Source of the DNA: Muraenolepis orangiensis
Taxonomy: Eukaryota; Chordata; Actinopteri; Gadiformes; Muraenolepididae
Length of the DNA stretch: 64,000 bases
Assembly: GCA_027704905.1 (NCBI GenBank)
Contig: CM051007.1
Coordinates: 15,484,791-15,548,790, forward strand
Direction of reading: 5' to 3'
Below are positions 56,405 to 64,000 of this stretch, in pieces. Under the pieces are notes generated by a model. The model saw only the letters and a program-made list of their open reading frames with translations, was not told the DNA's origin and searched no databases. The position numbers and the translations under genes were made by a program. The stretch's first letter is position 1, and each line of letters opens with the position of its first letter.

Positions 56405-56795
56405 CATTGATATGCAAATTAGGCGTTAACTAGGCCTAATTTGCATGCATTTACCAAGGCATTGCAGGTGAAAAGACAAAACATATCACCACAACTTCCC
56501 CACATAGTTACTTACGTCAAGTCAGTATTTTCCCCTGAAATGTTATGTTTAAATATGCAGATTAGCTTTCAATCTATAGATTAATTAAGACAGGGTAGTA
56601 AAACGAACACTATTTTGTTTTTTGGAAGTTTTCTTTCCATTAGAGTGAAAGAAAAAATGGAAGCAAAATAGACCATAACACAATTTACAAGTACATGAAA
56701 AAACGAACTTTTTGCCTGTAATGTCCTGCCTTAAACAGTAACTTCATCATTTTGATTGTTGGCTGCTCATTTAATAACTATTAATTTTACTAGTT
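56405..56795. mobile_element. R repeat fragment next to Gypsy element
   Basis: From the CATTGATATGCAAATT box to TTTACTAGTTTGTTG, where it switches to the Gypsy element. Joined back-to-front to the previous unit remnant. Confidence 0.6.
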
Positions 56796-56802
56796 TGTTG
56801 AT

Positions 56803-57334
56803 CTACCCTCTGGACAAGGCATCGGCCACAACATTGTCCACGCCCTTTTTGTGGCGTATGACAATATTGTAGCCCTGCACCAGTAGGGCCCAACGCATCA
56901 ATCGCTGATGTACATCTGGGCTAAAAACACCAACGGATTGTGGTCCGTGTAAATCAACACCGGAATGGAGCTGGACCCCACGTACACCTCAAAATGTTGG
57001 AGGGCGAGGAGCATCGCCAGCGTCTCCTTCTCGATGGTGGAATAGTTAAGCTGATGATGCTTGAACTTCACCGAGAAGTAGCAAACCGGGTGATGCACGT
57101 CGCCCTCTCCCCCCTGTAACCAGCACAGCTCCAGCCCCAGCAGCACTCGCGTCGACCTCCAGCTGAAAAGGACGAGCAAAGTCAGGGGCTGCTAGAACAG
57201 GGGCACTGCACAAAAGGGATTTTGCAGTCTCAAAGGCGCACTGACATTTCCGTGGTCCACACAAACAGCACAATAGGACTACATAACGAGGTGAGCGGAG
57301 CTACCGCCACCGAAAAGTTCCGACAAAAACAATG
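56803..57334 (-). pseudogene. Gypsy RT end and RNase H
   Basis: Starting at the host-gene junction: HCFCRNFSVAVAPLTSLCSP, then a one-base shift near 57250. Next come CAFETAKSLLCSAPVLAAPD and LEVDASAAGAGAVL (first RNase H Asp), another shift near 57150, HHQLNYSTIEKETLAMLLAL (Glu), and YTDHNPLVFLAQM with the region up to DALSRG. These are the tether and RNase H motifs of Ty3/Gypsy. Confidence 0.92.
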
Positions 57335-57982
57335 GTAGTATCCAACTGTTGAAGCCATGAAGTCTGCACACATTTCAGCGAAGTCTCGTCCCAAAACTCC
57401 GTAGTACAGACCGTAGAAGAGCAGTGATACGACAAAATCCATAGCATCTTCTGGCTTTATTCTGAAGATCAAGTATATACAAAAGAGAGTAAACATGACC
57501 ACAGTGTACCCAACTATTCCAGTAGCATAGCTGATCTTGTAGAGCAGCAGGAACCACTTATAGACCAACCTGGGCGTAGTGCAGTTGAGGGGCTTGCGAG
57601 TGGCGCCGAACGAGACGAAGGCCGTCACCACAGAGAAGATGAACCACATGGCGAGGAACCTCCACCAGTGGAGCTTGGTGGTAAAGTACAGCGGCACCAC
57701 GCACATCTGGAACAGCGTCACCAGATTGTATGACTTGGAGTGCCTCTGTTTCCGTTGGACAAGGACTAGCTGTGCGACGACAAAGGTGACGATCAGAATG
57801 AGCAACATCTCTGCGTGCATGGCCTCATGGCCCTTGTGTTTGGCATGCATTCTTGCATGCTCTACCCTCCACTTATCTTCTGGTGAAGGCTTGGAGAGGT
57901 CAACCTGGTTCGGCTTATGGTGATGTCCCAATCCATGGTCGTGTTCTACACCATCAACCTCCACCTCAAACACTACTGTCAT
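57335..57982 (-). pseudogene. rnf121: Captured rnf121 coding segment (no RING domain)
   Basis: 216 codons from an ATG at 57982, in frame with Gypsy sequence on both sides. It matches RNF121, a multi-pass ER/Golgi E3 ligase: EVEVDGVEHDHGLGHHH, then SPEDKWRVEHARMHAKHKGH, five hydrophobic segments (MLLILIVTFVVAQLVLV; YNLVTLFQMCVVPLYF; FLAMWFIFSVVTAFVSF; ISYATGIVGYTVVMFTLF; FVVSLLFYGLYYGVL), TRKPLNCTTPRLVYKWFLLL, and RDFAEMCADFMASTVGYY. It stops where the family continues towards the C-terminal RING, so no ubiquitin-ligase activity would remain. There are no introns over the whole segment, so the source was spliced mRNA. RNF121 is about 327 residues in human; roughly the first two thirds are here. 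Confidence 0.92.
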
Positions 57983-58520
57983 CTTTCGGGAAGGCCCCCT
58001 TTGGCGTCCCGTGTTTCTCCTACACTCTCCACACTTTAAGTCTGCGACACCTGGCCTAGCAACCCAGGTGCGCATCAACACCCCCTCCTCTATCACCAAG
58101 GTCTGTCTCCTACTAGCCTCAGTAGCAGTACTGGCCACCGCCGCAAAACAGCTAGATAGGGAGGAATCATTTTGCTGAGCAGAGATCAATGCTTGACGTG
58201 TCAGTGGTAGTGGCACGTCAGCGAATTTAGGAATTACCAGCTTCCCTTGCACGCTACTCACAGTAACCTTCCCCATCTCGCCAACAGATGGCCACTCGTC
58301 CTTAGCGAGAGCCTCGCCACAGATAGTCACTCAATGCCAGACCTTGGTCTCGCTTCCTCTCCTGTGCCCTGGTGACAGCACAAACAGGAAAAACATCGGG
58401 GTGACTTTTAATCAATTCACCATATAACAACTCCGATACTGGAGCGTCTACCACCTCCAATACAGGGATTACTTTTCCCCCAGCAATATCATTTCCCATG
58501 ATGAAGTCAACCCCCTCCAC
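57983..58520 (-). pseudogene. Gypsy protease tail and upstream pol segment
   Basis: The frame 58302-58520 (VDFIMGNDIAGGKVIPVLEV, SHPDVFPVCAVTRAQ) and then 57983-58330 (LPLTRQALISAQQNDSSLSS, CFAAVAS, LVIEEGVLMRTWVARPG) match the linker and the sequence that normally leads into the integrase HHCC region. The last about 16 codons before the rnf121 ATG (RRNTGRQRGPSRK) look like untranslated leader of the captured mRNA read through in frame. Confidence 0.8.
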
Positions 58521-58569
58521 AGGGAAACATGGGCGAACCGCGACAGGAAAACAACCTGTGATTAGTTTT

Positions 58570-59364
58570 TTACGACTTTACATGGATCTTATGCAACGGC
58601 GCGGGCATAAAACCCATTTGAATACCTCTCACAATGGCACTCGACTGACAGGAAGAAGTCTCGTCTAACGGTAAAATACCAGCTAGGATAAATGACTGAG
58701 AACCTCCTGTATCACGGAGTATTCTTATTCTCCGTTGATCACACATTTTCCCCGACAAGGACACATATCCATCAAACAAAAAGGGTTCAAAACAGCTATC
58801 CGGCTTCCCCAGAGAGCTATTTTGGTCCGGACACGATACCGTTCCAATCAACCTCACCCCTTTTGGTTTCTGGGCCAAACCTCTTGCCTCCTGACGATTT
58901 CTCAAGGTGTAACAGTCCCTCACCATGTGGCCTGTTTTTTTACAATAACTGTATACAACACCCCTTCTAGATGGCGGTGAGCGTGGCTGGAACGCTCGCT
59001 CGTCATCTCCCCGAAATGTTGACTCACGAGGAGAGAACGAGCCGCCTCTAACATATACGTCATTACGTACAGAAACGTGTTTGTGGGTCAGTGCAAATTC
59101 ATCCGCCAAAATCGCAGCTTGCTGGAGTGTAGCCACCTTGTGTTCGTTCAAGTAGACCACGGTTCGCTCGGGCATGCAGGTTTTGAACTGCTCAATGAGT
59201 ACCAACTCGCTCAAAGATGCCAAGTCCTCCACTTTACACGCCGAACACCACCGATCAAAAAGGGTTCTCTGTTCACGGGAGAAATCGACATTTGTCTGAG
59301 AAGGAGACTTTCTGAGAGTGCGAAAACGCTGTCTATACGCTTCCGGAACTAGCTCGTACAGCAC
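58570..59364 (-). pseudogene. Gypsy gag C-terminus, zinc knuckle and protease
   Basis: 264 residues: LVPEAYRQRFRTLRKSPSQT (SCAN-like capsid end), ELVLIEQFKTCMPERTVVYL, a zinc knuckle YSYCKKTGHMVRDC whose first Cys is replaced by Tyr, and the aspartic protease ILRDTGGSQSFIL (DTG triad). The missing knuckle Cys and the frame shift just upstream (about 59350) indicate decay. Confidence 0.88.
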
Positions 59365-60194
59365 TTTTCACACTCTCATAAATTAAGCTGTCAGCCATTG
59401 CTAACGAAGCACATGCCTCCTGCGCCTTACCAGTGAGCCTGCATTGCAATAAAATTGCCCACATGTCCACTGGCCAATGCAGGGCATGTGCTATGCGTTC
59501 AAAGGCAGCAAAATAAGCCTCCACTTCAGACTCGCGAAAGATGGGAACTAATGATATGCTGGCTAATATTGAAGGGTGCCTGGGAGTGGGAGAGCACTCC
59601 AGCTGGAGAGGAAGTAGCATCACGCATAGTGTTACTACTTTCCAACTCCAGCTTCCTCATCGACAGTTGGAATTGTCTATCCTTCTCCTCCTTTCTCTCT
59701 TCCCGGTCTCTCTCTTTCTCTTCCCGGTCCTCCCTGCGTATAGCCGCCCTCTCCTCTAACTGGAGACGGGCTAAACACAGCCGTGTCCTCTCTTTTGCAC
59801 CAGAAGAGGCAGCAGAACCATGCTCGGAACCCACAGAGCCATCACTCTCAGGTTCTGACACACCAACCCCCTCAATCTCAATCTTGGCAGTGGCAGCTCT
59901 TTTTGAAATAGCCCCACCCTTTGGGCTAAGAACACCTGCGGGAGACTCACCAGAACCATCGCCGAGCGTGATGTCCTCAGTCTCAACCTCCTGGGTCATG
60001 GGCAAGCTGAATACCTCCTGGTCCAATAACCCAGACAGCACAGCTGCCTTCAATTCAGCTTTGCTTAACGAACTCTGGACAGAAATACCAAAATGTTTGG
60101 CAATTATCCATAATTCTGCCTTTTTGCAGCCATCTACCTGTTCTACAGTAGGGTCTGCCAAAAAGGCGTCCAAATTAAACGCTGCCACAGCCAT
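59333..60194 (-). pseudogene. Gypsy gag N-terminus
   Basis: The likely start is the Met of MAVAAFNLDAFLADPTVEQV at 60194. That frame continues through an acidic segment and a highly charged coiled-coil (REDREEKERDREERKEEKDR) to 59526. A one-base shift moves to the 59333-59623 frame (FRESEVEAYFAAFERIAHAL, MWAILLQCRLTGKAQEACA), the capsid domain. Confidence 0.85.
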
Positions 60195-60715
60195 CTCCTC
60201 TACCACAGAAAAATGACTACGCAACAGAGGGCACTCACCTACAAAATAAACCGTGCGCGACCACAACACATTCAAATAGCCACGTTCCTTTTTATACACA
60301 CTAACCAATCTGATTTAAATTACCACATCTACTACTAACAAAAAACAACAAATGTCGGTTCCTAACCAACTAACTAGGACCACCTGGTTTTCACTCTAAC
60401 TTTCCCAACTAACTACTCCCCTAGCGGGATGAGGGCTACACCTATCTTCAGTCGCTTACCGATATCATTGCGCACTCCACCGGGGTACACGACGCCCCCC
60501 TCCCCCTAACCAACCAGGCGAATCCACCCGTTACCTATGTGGCATAAAATCAAAATGGTTAGGTTCACAACACAGGAACGAATTACAACCTAAACAACGC
60601 GCAGCACGGAAACACAATACAATTTACCAAAGAAAAACGCAAACCTACCTGACACGCTCCAATCGACAAGCCCACATGTCAGATACAACACATGGAACTC
60701 TACAATTGGGCAAAG

Positions 60716-60728
60716 GAACGAGCCCCCA
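60716..60728 (-). promoter_or_regulatory. Gypsy primer-binding site, tRNA-Pro type
   Basis: Directly inside the LTR the minus strand reads TGGGGGCTCGTTC, matching the classic TGGGGGCTCGTCC complement of the 3' end of tRNA-Pro with one mismatch. Confidence 0.8.
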
Positions 60729-61236
60729 TGTCACAACCAAAGGTCTGATGACCAAACAAATTACACCTGGACCGGGCTGTTGTGAAGCCAACCCGTCCAG
60801 TGAGCGCTTCTAAGCACAGGTCCCGGCAGGAATTTAGACAAAACGTTCGTTACAAGGGTAAATTATATTTATTAACTATGGGGAATCAAACCCACAACAA
60901 CACAAAATAGCATCGCATCCACACACAGTGGCAAACAACAGGCAACCTCCACACTCCACTCTGGTCGGTGGCAATGACACAATGAGGCGCCCGGATGGGT
61001 GTCACATGGCAGGCTTTATCCACCCGTCCTATCGAGGCTGATTGCCGACAGCCGCCCCTCATCAGGCAATCAGCGCTCTCTAGAGGAGAGACGGGCGGCA
61101 CCTGGGAAGGAGAAACAAAAAGAAGGGGCCAATACAACGGTGACACACATCAAATACAAATAACAAATATAACATATACTAACCTGATGTTTACAAACAT
61201 GATAACAATGTTAATGACCCACCCATGGACGTCACA
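60729..61236 (-). repeat. Gypsy 5' LTR
   Basis: 508 bp with ends TGTCACAACC and GACGTCACA on plus (TG...CA). AATAAA on the minus strand near 60867. A short inverted TGTGAC/GTCACA motif at the tips. No second copy in the window, so the partner LTR is lost. Confidence 0.82.
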
Positions 61237-61338
61237 GTAACCAAGTTAGTTACAAGATCATCCAACTATGGGTTTTAGGCTAGCTGTTATCGTTTAGCTT
61301 GCATTTGATGAGACTAAGAAGGGATCTTAATGATTAAA

Positions 61339-61361
61339 TGTGTGTGTGTGTGTGTGTGTGT
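61339..61361. repeat. (GT)n microsatellite
   Basis: A short uninterrupted TG run of about 23 bases. Confidence 0.9.
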
Positions 61362-61580
61362 CCCAATAGCAGCTGTGTTTTTCATTTTTATTAAAGTGAA
61401 ATGTCTTCCCAATGATTGTCGTCTAAGATAATAAACAGTGTGTAGTATTTTGCAACACTGTGTTAAGCAGAAAATGTGTTTACTGTTGGTGCCTTGATTT
61501 ACGGAATGTCTACAAGAGGTTAAGGTTTTGATGCTTTTGTCTAAGCATTCAGTTCAAGTGTGTAAACAATGGGTAAAAAC

Positions 61581-61937
61581 TGTAAAGGCGAGCCGGGCCC
61601 CAACACTACTTGGAGATTGATTGGTTTGCATTAGATGACTCCCTCTCTTATTGGCTGATAGGGTTACCTGGTCACCTGCTAATTAAGCGTTGATGGGACA
61701 CACCAGTGCTCTGAGACGAGGGCATGGCTACATGACACAAAGCTGGATATATGAAGACGATACACGAAAGAAGAAGAAGACCAGTGCTCTGTCAATTGAA
61801 AATGAATTGAAGAGAACGCCCTAGAATGGGGAAAAACTAAAACCTGAGAGCAGAATTGAAAGGAAGAATCGGGGGATTCGCTCTACGTGTGAACAATAAA
61901 GACACTGTGTTTGAGATGTGTAGCCTAATTGTTTACA
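61581..61937 (+). mobile_element. Possible solo LTR
   Basis: It starts TGTAAAGGCG and ends TTGTTTACA (inverted TGTAAA/TTTACA tips). It has a TATA-like GGATATATGAAG (about 61746) and CAATAAAGACACTG (about 61895), an LTR-like arrangement. No target duplication is visible (AAAAC versus TAGGA) and no second copy is present, so this is tentative. Confidence 0.4.
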
Positions 61938-63079
61938 TAGGAAGAGATTTTCCCAAAACATGTAATAATATAACTGACCATGTCCAAAATACCTATGATC
62001 GAGAGGCTTAATACATTGAGATTGGATTCTCATGTCCACAATAGTGTTTCCAGTAGTTCAAAACACTGTTTATGATCAATAAGTTTGCGCTCAATACATA
62101 CAAGGATGTTTAACTACAAACTGCAATAAAATGTTGATCTGAGGATAATCCAGTCAGTAGTTATACACGTTTTTGAACCATTGATTGACTATATGATATT
62201 CCAATATTTTTATACTTAATATTTAATTTAGCTGAATTTAGCATGTATACACTGTACATTTCAATACAGGGTATATGACTTGTGATTTCATCAAGCACTC
62301 AAGTGCTCAAATGAGGGAAGGCATTTTATACCCGAGTAACATACGGTAAGTACTATCTGGAATAACTGTCACATTGAGTCCCCATTGAGCTTCAAGAGTC
62401 ATACTTTCTAGTCCAGGTCGTGCTTCAATATCCATCATAGACTCCTTTAGATAACTCCTCATTGGCCTGTTGGGCCGTCCTCCCGGTGGCAGGATTTCAT
62501 TGGATGTAATTGGGAATCAGGAGAGTGGCTGAAGCTGGCAATGAGTGGACAAACTGGGGACACTACCCAGGGGATTATATCTGTGCTCTGGCTGTATTTC
62601 AAGCTGAAATTCAGCCAGCATTGACGAGGGACTGAATGTACTATCTTTGCTCGGAATCTGTGACATTGAATCCTGAGAGCTGGGTGTATTGGCATGTCCC
62701 AATAGGGCTTTGTCAAGAGGGGAATATTTCCTCTTTGTGTAGCCTTGCCCATGGTCTTATAAAAAAAATAATAACAAGTGCTGAAATATTTTTTACAATG
62801 AGAATTATACTATACAGGTACAAGATTAGGCCTACTTTTGGTAGGCATAATCAGTGGCCAGTCATGCTCAATATATTTTATAAACATATGGTATTGGACA
62901 ACTAGAGCGTCTTGTCTGCCGTTACCACTTTCCACCCAAGGTCTACCACGGCTTGTCGGTTCCCATACAGCCAATAACTTCTGGGTGCAGCGGACCAGTA
63001 CACAAGGTCCTCTGAATTGTTTACACAAGATGAAGCCAGGAGTGCGGTTTTTGGTTTCAGGTCACAACTAAGACCGTCC

Positions 63080-63490
63080 GTTCTCCAGCTTGAAGGACAC
63101 AATAGGCCGTGCTCGTAATTAATTCAGGTGAAGCAAAACCCAATTGGTCTTCCTGTTAATCATTGGCAAGGTGTCACGTTTTAATTTGTTCTGGGTAGGG
63201 CTAGTCACCATCCGTGTGCCGTTTAGCCTGGAGTTGTTACGCAATAGTGCTGGTTCACTTGACATTAGGTTGGTGCCAATGCGAATTCCCATGTGTCAGT
63301 TTACTTTGTAGCACATGTAAACTGACTGTATATCTGGTCTAGTGTTTAAACCCCTCAGGTACTACTGCATGTAGCCACTTGTGGATTGGCTAGTGTTTAA
63401 TTATTCAGTTGTCAGTACATGACAGAACTGTTAATAGCGCTGAACGGAGCACTTCGTGTTACCACCTACCAGCGCAGACTGTCAAGGTTT
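63080..63490 (+). repeat. Source-like copy of the 53696-54109 segment
   Basis: About 411 bp, inverted relative to 53696-54109. It lies in sequence otherwise unique in the window, so it is the better candidate for the original location. No element termini are recognisable at its edges. Confidence 0.8.
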
Positions 63491-64000
63491 ACGTTAAACA
63501 GGCAGTGGGTTCAGAAGATGGATGCATTTGGTGCAACATTTAAATTTAATATTTGAAATATGGCGAATACATTATATATTCTAATTTAAAATATGGAACA
63601 GCCATCTCTTTAGTGACACTACTGTAGGAAGCAAACGGCAAAGATAGCAGTCATGGCCACAGGACTTCGCACTAGCGACATCTTGTGGTGTCAGTTACTT
63701 CTACAACTTGAGTATTACGCAAACAAAGTGCTTTCCAAACCATTACCATCAATAAGGTTACTGACGACTACTCAAGATCCCCAACTTCATTTAGGACCTA
63801 GCATTCATTAAAATGTATCACTGTTTTTATGCACGGCACTTGCTGAATATGGCAAATACAAACCTTTGACTCTTTTGTAGATGCTCGTTTATGAAAAAAG
63901 TAAAAGTAAGATTGTCAATGGTACCATTTCACCAACTTTATTTATAACAACATGGGGACCATCTCTACTGAGGAGGCTGCTGCTGGTCTGGCATGCTCCT

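Larger units (their letters stand above)
56803..61236 (-). mobile_element. Gypsy (Gmr1-like order) retrotransposon with captured host gene
   Basis: Minus strand. It comprises a 5' LTR (60729-61236), PBS, gag, protease, an upstream pol segment resembling the integrase N-terminal region, a captured rnf121 segment, and the RT end and RNase H finishing at VDNVVADALSRG (about 56804). The integrase-like segment before RT/RNase H suggests the order of Gmr1-type Gypsy elements. The integrase core and most of RT are missing, replaced by the host sequence. The 3' LTR is absent; the left edge abuts R sequence. Several one-base shifts break gag and RNase H, so it is not autonomous. Confidence 0.85.
61237..64000. 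other. Right flank, no gene recognised
   Basis: Apart from the microsatellite, the LTR-like block and the 63080-63490 segment listed separately, I see no repeat of the duplicated units and no convincing exon chain. The longest frames (for example 62459-62752 minus) have random-looking composition. This may be the single-copy border of the array. Confidence 0.5.

Noticed and set aside
57375..57923. Independent host rnf121 gene on the minus strand
   Set aside because: There are no introns, the RING domain is absent and the frame is continuous with Gypsy pol on both sides, so it is a captured copy and not the native gene.
60285..60308. Start codon at 60308 for Gypsy gag
   Set aside because: The 38 codons before the Met at 60194 contain a TATAAAAA motif and a GTGAGT donor-like site and do not resemble gag. 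The Met beginning AVAAFNLDAFL fits the family.
62459..62752. 97-codon minus frame in the right flank
   Set aside because: No domain, no splice support and ordinary composition. Treated as chance.

Overview
The window looks like a repeat-dense stretch of a teleost fish nuclear genome. The evidence is spliced GT-AG genes, a fish-type GT31 beta-1,3-galactosyltransferase, hAT, pogo, L2-like, Gypsy and Copia elements, and AC microsatellites. The species cannot be named from the sequence. One run of exactly 1000 N (11458-12457) marks an assembly gap.

The host-gene core is a minus-strand tandem array of four copies (A-D) of one two-exon galactosyltransferase gene. A (15136-17206) and B (23863-26017) are intact, and I see no difference between their second exons. 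C (33790-35138) and D (48538-50815) are broken. Each copy has a 35-nt first coding exon that ends in phase with exon 2, so the true start is an upstream ATG and not the GTG at the head of the long open frame. The copies sit in duplicated units of about 8.7-14.6 kb. The units share an LTR, a hAT insertion zone, the gene, a 37-bp minisatellite (4 units at A, 15 at C, one at the 3 kb copy), a roughly 1-kb TIR repeat (called R here), a Gypsy RT fragment and a second LTR.

Layout: 1-11457 is a gene-free mosaic (hAT pieces, solo LTRs, R, Gypsy RT and IN fragments, L2-like LINEs, a pogo element). 12458-22187 is unit A. 22188-31114 is unit B, followed by some single-copy-looking sequence with exon-like segments. 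31979-38411 is unit C. 38412-46284 is a four-deep nest: hAT-Charlie in a Copia LTR, the Copia in a solo LTR, that LTR in another solo LTR. Each inner insertion has its target-site duplication. 46293-56795 is unit D and its degraded tail. 56803-61236 is a minus-strand Gypsy element. 61237-64000 has no recognised gene.

The most unusual object is in that last Gypsy element. Between its upstream pol region and its RT/RNase H region it carries about 648 bp of intronless coding sequence matching the N-terminal, membrane-spanning two thirds of RNF121 (a RING-finger ER/Golgi protein). It reads in frame with the element on both sides. The host insert stops before the RING domain, at a short Gly-Tyr-Tyr overlap with the Gypsy sequence, which suggests capture by template switching.

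LTR family names used below (LTR-1, LTR-2, LTR-3), the element names R, H1, H2 and H3, and block W are local labels for this window only.
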